A DNA stretch of 64,000 nt from an uncultured Paenibacillaceae bacterium (GCA_913056365.1 CAJXLT010000001.1:806001-870000), one strand, 5' to 3'; shown: positions 1 through 9,021, numbered from the stretch's first letter. The notes: generated from the sequence alone by a model not told the origin. Program-made: numbers and translations.

Positions 1-969
1 TACAAGCTAGTTGCCGATCCGATCATCGAGCAATATAAGGATGATGTAGAGAAAGGCATTGTGTATGACCAAGATCCGTTGCATATGACTGTGAATGAGC
101 ATTCATCTGTCAAGCTCTATGTCAGTATGGGTCCAGAGCTGATGGAAGCGCCGGAGTTAGTCGGGAGCAATTGGAATGATGTGAGGCATGAGCTAAGATC
201 GTTCGGATTCGATCCGGAACGGGTGACGACAGAGGAGATATTCAGTGACGAAGATGTCGGCACGATCTTAGAGCAATCACCAGCTCCAGGTGTCAGCTTT
301 AATCCGAAAACCGATGACGTTCACTTTGTTATTAGCAAAGGCTTGGATACGTTCGAAATGCCGAATGTCGTGGGATATAAACAAGTTGAAGCGGAAAGCA
401 GATTGGAAAGATTCGGACTGGAATATGAAGTGAAGACCGGAACGGATTATTCCGTGCAGGAAGGCTTCGTTTACATGCAGCATCCATACAAGAGCGGCGA
501 TATGGTATCTGAAGGGGAGCAGATCACGATCTATGTGAGCGAAGGCTATCCCGATGATGCACTAATGCCGACCAAGGTCATTGATGTGGAACCGGAAGTA
601 GCAGGAGAAACTTCAACTGTCCGGATCGTCTATAGCGATGCTCGCGGGGAAGAGCGGGAATGGGACACGAGGGAAATCAAGCAGGCGGTAAGCTTACCGA
701 TTACCGTCGTCGTCTCCCCATCCGTTGATGCGATTATTAAGTATTATGTGAATGACAATTTCGGCGACAGCTATACCGTGACATATGAAGATGCACAGAA
801 ACAACAAGCGCCGCCGCCGAATGTGAGCGGTACGGAATCGACAGAGCCTGCTGTTCCGCAATCTGATGAATCTTCAACAAGTGATGCAACTGTAGATGAT
901 GAGTCTGCATCAGACGAGCCAGTACAGACATCGAACGAGCAATTGTCAGTGTCGGACGGTGCGAATTGA
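1..969 (+). CDS. prkC: Ser/Thr protein kinase PrkC, C-terminal PASTA part (5' end outside window)
   Basis: The reading frame is open from base 1, so this is the 3' part of a longer gene. The visible 322 codons hold the end of one PASTA repeat (codons about 1-48), two full PASTA repeats (about 50-115 and 118-181), then a beta-rich tail domain and a low-complexity Ser/Glu/Asp-rich end. PASTA repeats bind muropeptides outside the cell and activate the cytoplasmic kinase domain of PrkC/Stk1. The kinase and membrane segment would lie upstream of the window. The stop TGA overlaps the ATG of rsgA, the same neighbour as in Bacillus subtilis, which supports the PrkC call over a penicillin-binding protein. 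Confidence 0.88.
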   Translation, partial: YKLVADPIIEQYKDDVEKGIVYDQDPLHMTVNEHSSVKLYVSMGPELMEAPELVGSNWNDVRHELRSFGFDPERVTTEEIFSDEDVGTILEQSPAPGVSFNPKTDDVHFVISKGLDTFEMPNVVGYKQVEAESRLERFGLEYEVKTGTDYSVQEGFVYMQHPYKSGDMVSEGEQITIYVSEGYPDDALMPTKVIDVEPEVAGETSTVRIVYSDARGEEREWDTREIKQAVSLPITVVVSPSVDAIIKYYVNDNFGDSYTVTYEDAQKQQAPPPNVSGTESTEPAVPQSDESSTSDATVDDESASDEPVQTSNEQLSVSDGAN

Positions 970-1859
970 TGTCGGCCGGGAAGATTGTTAAGGCTCTGAG
1001 CGGCTACTATTATGTGCTGCTCGAGCAAGGCGGGCAAGTGATTCAATGTCGCGCGCGAGGTGTGTTCAAGAAACGTGGCATTACTCCGTTGGTAGGCGAT
1101 CATGTGAAGGTTGAGCTGAGCAACGACGAAGAAGGAACTGTGGTCGAAGTTATGCCTAGGAGCACGTTCTTGCTTCGTCCGCCTGTTGCCAATGTTGATT
1201 TGGCTGTGCTTGTGTTCTCGGTTACAGAGCCTGCGTTGAATTGGCAGCTGCTGGACAAATTTCTAGTCCATGTCGAGCATGCCGGTCTGGATGCTGTCAT
1301 CTGCTTGACGAAGACAGATTTGGCTAATGAGGATGAACAGCGGAAGCTGGAGCAGACGAAGCATATGTATGAGAAGATCGGCTATCCAGTGATGGAGACA
1401 AGCGCCCGTGCCGGTACAGGCTTGCGTATGCTGGAGGAAGCGATGCAGGGTGGAACTGCTGTCCTTGCAGGTCAGTCTGGTGTAGGCAAGTCTTCATTGA
1501 TCAATGCGCTGGTGCCCGGCAAGCAGATGGAGACTGGTGCAATCAGCATGAGACTGGGGAGAGGACGGCACACGACCCGGCATGTGGAGCTGATCCCGCT
1601 TGAAGCAGGCGGAGTCGTTGCGGATACACCGGGATTCAGCCAGCTTGATTTCGCGGCGGTGGAGACGGAGCAGCTGGGCAGTTGCTTCCGCGAATTTGTA
1701 CCGCTCGCGGAGCATTGCAAGTTCAGAGGCTGTCTGCATCGGAGCGAGCCGTCTTGCGCAGTGCGCGAAGCAGCGGAAACCGGTCAATTATTCAGCAGCC
1801 GTTACGCGCATTATGAGCTGTTCTATGATGAGTTGAAGGATAGGAAGCGGAGGTATTGA
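969..1859 (+). CDS. rsgA: Ribosome small-subunit-dependent GTPase RsgA
   Basis: A 296-residue circularly permuted GTPase that helps mature the 30S ribosomal subunit. The N-terminal part (about 1-65) is the OB-fold. The GTPase motifs come in permuted order: G4 TKTD near residue 113, then the P-loop GQSGVGKSS near 167, then G3 DTPG near 218. A C-terminal zinc site with Cys and His (about 238-262, containing CKFRGCLH) completes the family pattern. I chose the ATG at 969, which overlaps the prkC stop as TGATG; a TTG lies one codon earlier. The ribosome site is weak, so translation is probably coupled to prkC. Confidence 0.95.
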   Translation: MSAGKIVKALSGYYYVLLEQGGQVIQCRARGVFKKRGITPLVGDHVKVELSNDEEGTVVEVMPRSTFLLRPPVANVDLAVLVFSVTEPALNWQLLDKFLVHVEHAGLDAVICLTKTDLANEDEQRKLEQTKHMYEKIGYPVMETSARAGTGLRMLEEAMQGGTAVLAGQSGVGKSSLINALVPGKQMETGAISMRLGRGRHTTRHVELIPLEAGGVVADTPGFSQLDFAAVETEQLGSCFREFVPLAEHCKFRGCLHRSEPSCAVREAAETGQLFSSRYAHYELFYDELKDRKRRY

Positions 1860-1862
1860 TTT

Positions 1863-2537
1863 ATGCCAAATCTTAAGATAGCGCCATCGATTCTTTCAGC
1901 AGATTTTGCGAAGCTGGGGGACGAGGTGCGAACGGTGGAGCAAGGCGGTGCTGATTGGATACATGTCGATGTAATGGACGGTCACTTCGTACCAAATTTA
2001 ACATTCGGCGCACTTGTCGTAGAGGCGATACGCCCGCATACGAAGCTGCCGCTTGACGTACACCTGATGATCGAACGACCGGATGCTTATATTCCGGATT
2101 TCGCGCGTGCTGGCGCCGCAACGATTACCGTGCATGCGGAAGCATGTGCGCATCTTCACCGTACTGTTCACTTGATTCGGGATCAGGGCGCCAAGGCTGG
2201 CGTAGTGCTCAATCCGGCCACACCGCTCTCTATGATTGATTTCATTCTTCCGGACGTTGATCTCGTCCTCCTCATGACCGTGAATCCGGGATTCGGAGGA
2301 CAGCAATTTATCCATGAGGTCATTCCGAAAATTCGAGAATTGCGCCAACGATTAGATGAACGAGGTTTGACAGAGGTGGATATTGAAGTGGATGGAGGTA
2401 TTCATGACGGTACGGCCCAATTGGTAGCCGAGGCTGGGGCCAATGTGCTCGTTGCGGGGAATTATATTTTCGGATCGTCAGATCGCACGCAAGCAATTTA
2501 CAATTTGCGGCAAAGTGCTTCGGATTCCAAAGCTTAA
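1863..2537 (+). CDS. rpe: Ribulose-phosphate 3-epimerase
   Basis: A 224-residue cytoplasmic TIM-barrel enzyme that interconverts ribulose 5-phosphate and xylulose 5-phosphate in the pentose phosphate pathway. Family motifs are present: PSILSADF near the start, [12 protein letters not shown] (metal-binding His and catalytic Asp), [13 protein letters not shown] and the phosphate-binding DGGI. It follows rsgA after three bases and ends at a clear hairpin terminator, so it closes the prkC-rsgA-rpe operon. The length is normal for the family. Confidence 0.96.
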   Translation: MPNLKIAPSILSADFAKLGDEVRTVEQGGADWIHVDVMDGHFVPNLTFGALVVEAIRPHTKLPLDVHLMIERPDAYIPDFARAGAATITVHAEACAHLHRTVHLIRDQGAKAGVVLNPATPLSMIDFILPDVDLVLLMTVNPGFGGQQFIHEVIPKIRELRQRLDERGLTEVDIEVDGGIHDGTAQLVAEAGANVLVAGNYIFGSSDRTQAIYNLRQSASDSKA

Positions 2538-2571
2538 AATTGCATGATGCGTGTTGCAAGCGCATATACAT

Positions 2572-2606
2572 GATGACAAGGGTCGTTTTCTTGTCATCTT
2601 TTTTTT
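2572..2606 (+). terminator. Rho-independent terminator after rpe
   Basis: A perfect 9-base stem (GATGACAAG paired with CTTGTCATC) around a 9-base loop is followed directly by eight T residues. It sits 35 bases after the rpe stop. Confidence 0.85.
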
Positions 2607-2672
2607 CTTTCACTCTCTGGACACGGAGTGAATATACTGGCAACAGCTACTAAATCTCCGGGAGGGGTAGAG

Positions 2673-2756
2673 ATGAAGTTTTACACCTTTAAGCTGCCGA
2701 AGTTTCTGGGCGGGATGGTCAAAGCGATTCTGAATTCGTTCCAAAAAAACGGATAA
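2673..2756 (+). CDS. spoVM: Stage V sporulation protein SpoVM, 27 residues
   Basis: This very short gene encodes 27 residues starting MKFYTFKLPKFLGG. It is almost the same as the known 26-residue SpoVM of Bacillus, an amphipathic helix that marks the curved forespore membrane and anchors SpoIVA for coat and cortex assembly. The Shine-Dalgarno GGGAGGGG lies seven bases before the ATG. The place between rpe and rpmB matches Bacillales gene order. It is too short for usual gene-finding cutoffs and is easily missed. Confidence 0.95.
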   Translation: MKFYTFKLPKFLGGMVKAILNSFQKNG

Positions 2757-2790
2757 ACACCGACAAAAGCATAGTTCATTCAGACAAAGA

Positions 2791-2821
2791 AAAAAAGCAC
2801 CGCCGGAGCAGGTGCTTTTTG
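2791..2821. terminator. Bidirectional terminator between spoVM and rpmB
   Basis: A 10-base perfect stem, AAAAAGCACC paired with GGTGCTTTTT, lies between two convergent genes. It has A residues on one side and T residues on the other, so it can end transcripts from both spoVM (plus) and rpmB (minus). Confidence 0.85.
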
Positions 2822-2833
2822 TCTATAAACCCA

Positions 2834-3022
2834 TTAAGCGCGAGTTACTTTGCCTGATTTCAAGGCGCGGGTGCTCACGTATACGCGCTTCGGCTTGCCG
2901 TCAACCAGAATACGAACCTTCTGTACGTTGACACCCCAAGTACGTTTGGTTTTATTGTTCGCGTGGGACACGTTGTTCCCCCGTTTAGGAGCTTTACCTG
3001 TTACATAACATTTGCGAGACAT
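2834..3022 (-). CDS. rpmB: 50S ribosomal protein L28
   Basis: A 62-residue basic protein that begins [20 protein letters not shown], the standard start of bacterial L28, and ends with the conserved [11 protein letters not shown] region. It is a structural protein of the large ribosomal subunit. A strong GGGAGGTGG ribosome site precedes the ATG. It is transcribed opposite to its neighbours, as in other Bacillales. Only one of the Cys positions of the zinc-binding form is present, so this is the zinc-free type. Confidence 0.97.
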   Translation of the reverse strand: MSRKCYVTGKAPKRGNNVSHANNKTKRTWGVNVQKVRILVDGKPKRVYVSTRALKSGKVTRA

Positions 3023-3327
3023 TGTCAGTCCACCTCCCGATCATTTCTTGCACACTCTAACTATATTACCATGAGCCGAACGACAGTGTCAACGGTTATG
3101 CCTTGGCGATCAGGTGCAAGCCTGAATGTGTTTGAAATACACGGATTTGGCCGACGCTAGGGTTAAGGGATGGGCAATGGGTAAGGAACGATTCAGCAAC
3201 ATTGCACAATTTGTCGATTCATGACGATGACGATCAAGTGACGTGCTACCTATGCTTTTCTTATGGAATTGATTATAGTACAATATATGTTAGTTTACGA
3301 TTCCTCTACAGAAGGAGCTGGTAACGA
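3023..3327. other. Divergent intergenic region between rpmB and the yloU-like gene
   Basis: This 305-base spacer separates two divergent genes and should hold both promoters. On the plus strand a TACAAT box at 3279-3284 lies about 45 bases before the yloU-like start, but no good -35 is visible at the right distance. I see no RNA gene or repeat here. Confidence 0.4.
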
Positions 3328-3687
3328 ATGCCGATCGAACAAGTGAATGAGAACGGGAAGATATTGATTTCCGATGAAGTGATCGAAGTGCTGGCCGGTT
3401 CAGCTGCACTAGATTGCTATGGCCTTGTAGGCATGGCAACGCGCAAACAACTTAAGGACGGCATCGCAGAAATGCTCGGCAGAGACAATCTTAGCCGAGG
3501 TGTAGAGGTGCGAAGGGATGCCGACGGCATTCATATAGATTTATACATAATCGTCAGTTATGGTACCAAAATTTCAGAAGTGGCTCATAATATTCAGGTG
3601 AAAGTAAAATATGTCTTGAGCGAAGTCGTTGGCTTGCAAGTAGGGGCGGTTCATATTTTTGTCCAAGGCGTTCGTGTCGCTCGATAA
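3328..3687 (+). CDS. Asp23/Gls24 family envelope stress protein (YloU-like)
   Basis: A 119-residue Asp23/Gls24 family protein, with the conserved ISDEVIEVLAGSAALDCYGLVG opening shortened here to its key residues (VIEVLAG and YGLVGM), and the later VSYGTKISEVA and VHIFVQGVRV motifs. Members are linked to cell-envelope homeostasis and, in Bacillales, sit next to the fatty-acid kinase gene. The ribosome site AGAAGGAGCTGG gives a well-spaced ATG. The stop lies 13 bases before the next start, so the pair is one operon. Confidence 0.9.
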   Translation: MPIEQVNENGKILISDEVIEVLAGSAALDCYGLVGMATRKQLKDGIAEMLGRDNLSRGVEVRRDADGIHIDLYIIVSYGTKISEVAHNIQVKVKYVLSEVVGLQVGAVHIFVQGVRVAR

Positions 3688-3700
3688 GGGGGGGAAACGT

Positions 3701-5434
3701 TTGAGTAAGCGCTTCATTGATGGATCAGATTTCGAACGAATGATTGCAGCGGCTGCTGCCCTTCTTAAGGAACAGGTCCAAACCGTTAACAACTTGAATG
3801 TGTTCCCTGTGCCAGATGGAGATACGGGGACGAATATGAATATGACGCTTCAATCAGGAGCGGAACAGCTGAAGCAGAGACAGTCGTCCGATCTAGGGAG
3901 AAGCGCGGAAGTGCTGTCCAAAGGTCTGCTTATGGGAGCGAGGGGGAATTCAGGCGTCATCCTCTCGCAGCTGTTCAGAGGATTTGCCAAAGGGGCAAGC
4001 GGTCTTCAGGAGATGAATACGGTACAGTTCGCCCAAGCTTTGCAGCAGGGTGTGGATACTGCCTATCAAGCAGTTGTTAAGCCTGTAGAAGGTACGATCC
4101 TAACTGTGGCCCGCGAATCGGCCAAGCATGCTGTTACGGTCGCACGAAGCACCGATGATTTCCATTCGTTTCTGGAGGAAGTGACGAGGAAGGCGCAGGA
4201 AGCATTGGCGCGTACGCCTGACATGCTGCCTGTTCTGAAGCAAGTAGGGGTGGTGGATTCTGGCGGGCAAGGCTTGGTGCATGTCTATGATGGATTTATG
4301 AACGGCTTGCGGCTCAGCTATGCGGAGGAATCACTGACTGTATCCACTTTGGCTGATACACCTGCAAGCAGTGAGCCTAATTTGTTCGTTGCCAGTCCGG
4401 TGCAGGATGTCGGCGCAGAAGCGGCTCAACGGCAATTGGACCCGAATGCTATAGCGTTTCCGTACGATATGGAGTTCTTCATTCGGATTCCAAGCGATAC
4501 AGAGCTGTTTCCGGAGGAGCAGCTGCGTCAACAGCTGGCAGCGATTGGTGACAGTGTGTTAGTCATTGCTGATGATGAATTCGTCAAAGTGCATGTGCAT
4601 ACGGATACTCCTGGTGAGGTATTCAATGTAGCCATTCGATATGGCGAACTTACAGGATTCCAGCTTGAGAATATGCGTGATCAACATCGGCGGTTGCTGC
4701 AGGATGATGAGCGGGATGCCGCTGTTGAAGGAGATCAGCCTGAAGTTGCACCCGAAGCGGTATTGCCAGATGAACGACGAGCATTCGGCATGATTGCGGT
4801 GGCGATGGGCAATGGGATTGCGGATATTTTCCAGAGCTTGGGCATTGATGTCGTGCTTACAGGCGGGCAGACGATGAACCCAAGTACCGAGGATATCGTA
4901 CAGGCCGTGGAAGAAGCTGACGCCGACACTGTATATGTGCTGCCGAATAATTCGAATATTATTTTGGCTGCGGAGCAGGCGAAGGAGCTCGCGAAGGCGA
5001 ATATTATTGTTATTCCGACGAAGACGATTGCGCAAGGGATGTCAGCAGCGCTCGCTTTCGAGGATGATGCTTCGGCAGAGGAGAATGAGAACAACATGCT
5101 GCAAGCGATGCAGCGTGTTCGCTCGGGTCAAATTACGAATGCTGTACGGGATACGCAGATGGAAGGTGTACAGATTCAAGAGGGCGATTTCATTGCGATT
5201 CTTGACGGCAAGATTGTGGCAGCAGAAGAACAACTCTACGAAGCGGGAAGGCAATTGCTCGACCGCATGCTGGAGCAAGGGGATGAAGTCGTTACGGTGC
5301 TTACCGGAGAGAATGCAGAAGACGGGTTGACAGCACAATTGTCCCAATATGTAAGCAAGCAGTATCCTTCAGCAGAGCTGGAAGTATTGCAGGGCGGGCA
5401 GCCGCTCTATCCGTATTTGATATCAGTGGAATAA
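3701..5434 (+). CDS. fakA: Fatty acid kinase catalytic subunit FakA (DAK2/YloV family)
   Basis: A 577-residue DhaL/DegV-associated kinase that phosphorylates fatty acids held by a FakB (DegV) partner, feeding phospholipid synthesis. The N-terminal DhaL-type ATP domain has VPDGDTGTNMN near residue 36, GARGNSGVILSQLF near 80 and DSGGQG near 186. The C-terminal half has the DAK1-like and EDD-type fold typical of YloV. I chose TTG at 3701 because a very strong AAGGGGGGG site lies six bases before it; the frame extends upstream to 3659 but would overlap the previous gene without a ribosome site. A DegV gene follows directly. Confidence 0.93.
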   Translation: MSKRFIDGSDFERMIAAAAALLKEQVQTVNNLNVFPVPDGDTGTNMNMTLQSGAEQLKQRQSSDLGRSAEVLSKGLLMGARGNSGVILSQLFRGFAKGASGLQEMNTVQFAQALQQGVDTAYQAVVKPVEGTILTVARESAKHAVTVARSTDDFHSFLEEVTRKAQEALARTPDMLPVLKQVGVVDSGGQGLVHVYDGFMNGLRLSYAEESLTVSTLADTPASSEPNLFVASPVQDVGAEAAQRQLDPNAIAFPYDMEFFIRIPSDTELFPEEQLRQQLAAIGDSVLVIADDEFVKVHVHTDTPGEVFNVAIRYGELTGFQLENMRDQHRRLLQDDERDAAVEGDQPEVAPEAVLPDERRAFGMIAVAMGNGIADIFQSLGIDVVLTGGQTMNPSTEDIVQAVEEADADTVYVLPNNSNIILAAEQAKELAKANIIVIPTKTIAQGMSAALAFEDDASAEENENNMLQAMQRVRSGQITNAVRDTQMEGVQIQEGDFIAILDGKIVAAEEQLYEAGRQLLDRMLEQGDEVVTVLTGENAEDGLTAQLSQYVSKQYPSAELEVLQGGQPLYPYLISVE

Positions 5435-5453
5435 CGTTGAGCGGGGTGATCGA

Positions 5454-6311
5454 ATGAGTAAAGTGCGAGTTGTAACAGATAGTACAGCGGATATTCCAGC
5501 AGAGACAAGGGAGAGCCTTGGCATTGAGATGGTACCACTGAAGGTGCATTTCGGTGAGGAGGCATACCGTGATTACTTGGATATTATGCCGGCGGAGTTC
5601 TATGGCAAGCTGAGAGAGGCTAAGGAATTGCCGACGACATCACAGCCTTCACCGGTCGATTTTTTGAATGTATATAAGCGGTTACTGGAAGAGGACCCAG
5701 AGACTGAAATTATTTCTGTTCATCTGTCATCTTCATTGAGCGGCACGTATCAATCGGCTGTATTGGCCAAATCACTGTTGGAGGATCAATCGAATATTAC
5801 AATTGTTGATTCCAAGTCGGCTTCCTATGGAATCGGCATTATCGTGGAGGAAATGGCGAAGGCCGCGCGTGACGGCAAGAGCAAGGAGGAGTGCCTTGCG
5901 CTATATGAACCGCTCCGGCAAGAGCCTCGGTTGTACTTCCTTGTAGATACGCTGGAGTACTTGCATAAGGGCGGCCGCATCGGTCGCGCTTCCGCGCTTG
6001 TCGGATCGCTGCTGCAAGTGAAGCCGATTCTATCCTTGGACGAGACAGGGACAATCTATTCGGTAGATAAGGTTCGCGGACAGCGCAAAGCGTTGGCCAG
6101 GATCGTCGATCTATTCGAGCAAGATTTGAAGGGCAAGTCGATTCAATTGACGATTGTGCATGCGGATGCGCGTGAAATAGCCGAGCTGGCAAGCGAGCTG
6201 ATTAAGGAACGGTTCGACGTTACCGATACCCGTTATGCGATGCTCGGACCGGTTATCGGGACACATGTCGGTCCCGGAACGATCGGCATATTCGCTGTTC
6301 CGGTGTCATGA
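5454..6311 (+). CDS. degV: DegV family fatty-acid-binding protein (FakB-type)
   Basis: A 285-residue DegV protein. The family opening VTDSTADIP is present, followed by the lipid head-group motifs TSQPSP and SSSLSGTYQSA, and a Gly-rich end. DegV/FakB proteins carry a single fatty acid and present it to FakA. Placement 20 bases behind fakA supports this pairing. The stop overlaps the recG start as ATGA, so translation is coupled. Confidence 0.93.
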   Translation: MSKVRVVTDSTADIPAETRESLGIEMVPLKVHFGEEAYRDYLDIMPAEFYGKLREAKELPTTSQPSPVDFLNVYKRLLEEDPETEIISVHLSSSLSGTYQSAVLAKSLLEDQSNITIVDSKSASYGIGIIVEEMAKAARDGKSKEECLALYEPLRQEPRLYFLVDTLEYLHKGGRIGRASALVGSLLQVKPILSLDETGTIYSVDKVRGQRKALARIVDLFEQDLKGKSIQLTIVHADAREIAELASELIKERFDVTDTRYAMLGPVIGTHVGPGTIGIFAVPVS

Positions 6312-8383
6312 GTGAATCGAAGCATACGGATTTGAATCTGCTTCCGGTACGACTAGTGCCGGGAGTCGGTCCTCAGAAGGCGGAGCATCTAGGGGCGCTT
6401 GGCATCGGTACAGTAGGTGAACTGCTGGAGTATTTTCCTTTTCGTTACGAGGATTATCGCTTGAAGCCGCTGGAGGAAGCGAAGGACGGAGAGAAAATTA
6501 CAGTAGCGGCAGCTGTATTCGCCGAGCCTAATCTCCAACGATATGGCCGCAACAAAACTCGTATGACCTGCAGAATGCTGGTGGACCGCGTGTTGATCAC
6601 AACCGTCTGGTTCAACCGGCATTTTCTGCGAGAACGTCTCACACCGGGTACCGATGTTGTGGTGACAGGGAAGTGGGACGCCAGAAGGCTGCAGCTTACT
6701 GTGGCGCAAGCAGAATTCGCCGGGGCGCAGCAAAGCACCCGTTCCGGCACTTTGCAGCCGGTATATTCCGTAGGCGGCGATGTGACACAGGGTTGGCTGC
6801 GCAAAACGATGCTTCAGGCGCTGGACCGCTTCGGCGATCAAGTAGCAGAGGTGTTGCCGGATGAGCTGCTGGCGAAGCACAAGCTGCTCTCCCGGAAGGA
6901 AGCGATTCGTACCGTTCATCGCCCTGAGGATGGCGAGGAAAGCCGGATTCAAGCTGGAAAGAGACGGATGGCCTACGAGGAATTGTTTCGCTTTCAATTG
7001 AAATTGCTGGCGTATAAGCAGCTGGTGAAACAACGATCAGAAGGATCCGCTAAGAAGTTGGAGCGGGAGAAGGTCCGAGCATTCGTCCGAGCATTGCCGT
7101 TCCGCTTAACCTCGGCGCAGAAGCAAGTGATTGCGGATATTCTAGAGGATCTTGAAGCGCCGAGCTGCATGAATCGGCTGTTGCAAGGTGATGTTGGCTC
7201 CGGCAAGACAGTAGTTGCAGCTACCGCTCTGTATGCTGCTGTGACAGCAGGATATCAAGGAGCAATGATGGCGCCTACGGAAATATTGGCTGAGCAGCAT
7301 GCTCGTTCGCTTAATCAGATGTTCGAGCCGTACGGTCTGCAGATCGGACTGCTTACCGGCAGCATGCCGGAGAAGCAGAAGCGGGATGTGCTCGGAGCCT
7401 TGCAGATGGGTCTGATCGATATTGCGATCGGCACACATGCACTCATTCAGGAACATGTACATTACCGGAACTTAGGTCTTGTCGTGACCGACGAACAGCA
7501 TCGCTTCGGCGTGCAGCAGCGTAGCGTATTGCGAAGGAAAGGTCTCGCGCCAGATGTGTTGACGATGACAGCAACACCTATTCCCCGGACTCTGGCAATT
7601 ACCGCATTCGGCGATATGGACGTATCCTCCTTACGGGAAATGCCCAAGGGGCGGAAGCCTATTCAGACGTACTGGGTGAAGAAGGACAAGCTGGAGAGGG
7701 TATGGGGCTATATACGCAAGGAAGTAGATGCGGGCAGGCAGGCATATGTCATCTGTCCATTGATTGAAGAGTCCGAGAAGCTGGATGTGCAGAATGCTAT
7801 TGAGCTTCATGCTCAGCTAGCGGTGCTCTTCGACGATCAGGAAGTGGGGCTGCTGCATGGACGTATGCGGTCAGACGACAAGGATCAGGTGATGCAGCAA
7901 TTTCACCAAGGCGCATGTTCGATCCTCGTCTCTACAACAGTCATTGAGGTTGGCGTTGATGTTCCGAACGCAACTGTTATGGTCATCTATGATGCGGATC
8001 GCTTCGGCTTGTCACAGTTGCACCAGCTGCGCGGCAGGGTAGGACGCGGCGAACATGCCTCGACCTGTGTGCTCGTTGCTGATCCGAAGTCGGACAACGG
8101 ACGGGAGCGTATGCAAGCGATGACAGAGACAGCAGACGGCTTCGAGATCGCTCGGCGCGACTTGGAGCTGCGGGGTCCGGGAGATTTCTTCGGGACGAAG
8201 CAGAGCGGCCTTCCTGAATTTCGCTTCTCCGATATTGTGCAGGACTATGAGCTGCTGGAGCAGGCTCGAGATGATGCGGCTGCGCTTATTCGCTCGCAGT
8301 CATTCTGGACGGATGCAGCGTATGCAAGCTTGCGCGACTATTTGCAGCGGGAGCAGATCATGCAAGGGGACTTGCTCGATTAG
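6308..8383 (+). CDS. recG: ATP-dependent DNA helicase RecG
   Basis: A 691-residue monomeric superfamily 2 helicase that regresses stalled replication forks and branch-migrates Holliday junctions. The N-terminal wedge/OB domain comes first (about 60-170). The helicase motifs follow: P-loop GDVGSGKT near residue 294, motif II DEQH near 394, motif III MTATPIPRT, and motif VI QLHQLRGRVGRG near 576. Length and motif order are normal. It starts inside the degV stop. Confidence 0.97.
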   Translation: MSESKHTDLNLLPVRLVPGVGPQKAEHLGALGIGTVGELLEYFPFRYEDYRLKPLEEAKDGEKITVAAAVFAEPNLQRYGRNKTRMTCRMLVDRVLITTVWFNRHFLRERLTPGTDVVVTGKWDARRLQLTVAQAEFAGAQQSTRSGTLQPVYSVGGDVTQGWLRKTMLQALDRFGDQVAEVLPDELLAKHKLLSRKEAIRTVHRPEDGEESRIQAGKRRMAYEELFRFQLKLLAYKQLVKQRSEGSAKKLEREKVRAFVRALPFRLTSAQKQVIADILEDLEAPSCMNRLLQGDVGSGKTVVAATALYAAVTAGYQGAMMAPTEILAEQHARSLNQMFEPYGLQIGLLTGSMPEKQKRDVLGALQMGLIDIAIGTHALIQEHVHYRNLGLVVTDEQHRFGVQQRSVLRRKGLAPDVLTMTATPIPRTLAITAFGDMDVSSLREMPKGRKPIQTYWVKKDKLERVWGYIRKEVDAGRQAYVICPLIEESEKLDVQNAIELHAQLAVLFDDQEVGLLHGRMRSDDKDQVMQQFHQGACSILVSTTVIEVGVDVPNATVMVIYDADRFGLSQLHQLRGRVGRGEHASTCVLVADPKSDNGRERMQAMTETADGFEIARRDLELRGPGDFFGTKQSGLPEFRFSDIVQDYELLEQARDDAAALIRSQSFWTDAAYASLRDYLQREQIMQGDLLD

Positions 8384-8396
8384 GGCGGCGTGAACG

Positions 8397-8426
8397 ACAC
8401 ATATTCTGCAGGACGCACATATACTA
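8397..8426 (+). promoter_or_regulatory. Putative mother-cell sigma (SigE/SigK-like) promoter
   Basis: CATATACTA at 8418-8426 fits the CATANNNTA pattern of the -10 element for the sporulation mother-cell sigma factors. An ATATT lies 12 bases upstream (8401-8405), close to but slightly nearer than the usual SigE -35 spacing. The next gene is a sporulation gene, which makes the match more credible. This is pattern reading only. Confidence 0.35.
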
Positions 8427-8461
8427 GAGACATACTGCGAACAAAGGGAGTGTGTCTGCAT

Positions 8462-8749
8462 ATGTCCTATATGAATTACGGCATTAAGCCGGAACTGGTA
8501 GAATTGGTGAAGTCCCGGCTCAAATCACCTGAGCGCAAAGAGAAGCTCAAGTTGTTGGTGAAGCCGTTGACGAAGCAGGATTTGCAGAACAAGCAAACCG
8601 TTGCGAAGCTAGTAGGAAGGGCGGCCAAGGTGCTGAACATCTCTGCGAGTGCAGCGGACCAAGAGCGCATCGTCAGCTTCATTCTTGACCAGCGGATTGA
8701 TCCTAAGAATACGTTGCACCTGATCAAGCTGTGGGGGATGTTTCGGTAA
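8462..8749 (+). CDS. Stage VI sporulation protein F-like (SpoVIF family)
   Basis: A 95-residue protein that starts MSYMNYGIKPELVELVK. It has the small helical layout of the SpoVIF family, in which a conserved block (here LTKQDLQNKQTVAKLVGRAA, then a segment ending in ILDQRIDPKN) forms most of the protein. In Bacillus, SpoVIF is a mother-cell coat-related factor. I chose ATG 8462 after AAAGGGAG; the frame runs further upstream to a GTG at 8390, which would place the putative sporulation promoter inside the gene. The family call is by recall of the motif pattern, so moderate. Confidence 0.65.
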   Translation: MSYMNYGIKPELVELVKSRLKSPERKEKLKLLVKPLTKQDLQNKQTVAKLVGRAAKVLNISASAADQERIVSFILDQRIDPKNTLHLIKLWGMFR

Positions 8750-8775
8750 TCGTCATTACCGTATGGTAGTAACTA

Positions 8776-8958
8776 TGACGGACATCGGTGACCGTCACAA
8801 GGTATATGAGGCGTGTTTAGACAATGTAACGGTCGCAGATGACCGTGAGTGCTGAATGACCGGTCAAAACGGTGGTTTTTTGCCGCTAATGGACATCAGC
8901 GACCGTTAAAAATCAAAAATGCACATTTTTTCGCTCTAATGGACAAGAGTGACCGTAA
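8776..8958. repeat. Four copies of a 22-base inverted repeat unit
   Basis: Four units of the form TAAYGGNC-N6-GACCGTNA occur at 8776-8797, 8827-8848, 8887-8908 and 8937-8958, spaced 50-60 bases apart. Each is a short inverted repeat with a 6-base loop, and the second copy (TAACGGTC / GACCGTGA) is the best paired. Sequence between copies is not conserved. They fill most of the spacer between the SpoVIF-like gene and the MoxR operon. They may be small mobile or structural repeats or binding sites; their role cannot be told from the sequence. Confidence 0.75.
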
Positions 8959-9021
8959 CAGTTTTCAACTTGTTGGTCGATCGGATGCTGCGAATTTTAC
9001 GCACATACGCCACTCCTTGTG

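Noticed and set aside
2963-3160. A 65-codon plus-strand open frame antisense to rpmB
   Set aside because: It overlaps the start of rpmB and its leader, and has no ribosome site or family match.
8776-8958. CRISPR-like array
   Set aside because: Only four units, each short and imperfect, with spacers of uneven length and no cas genes in the window.
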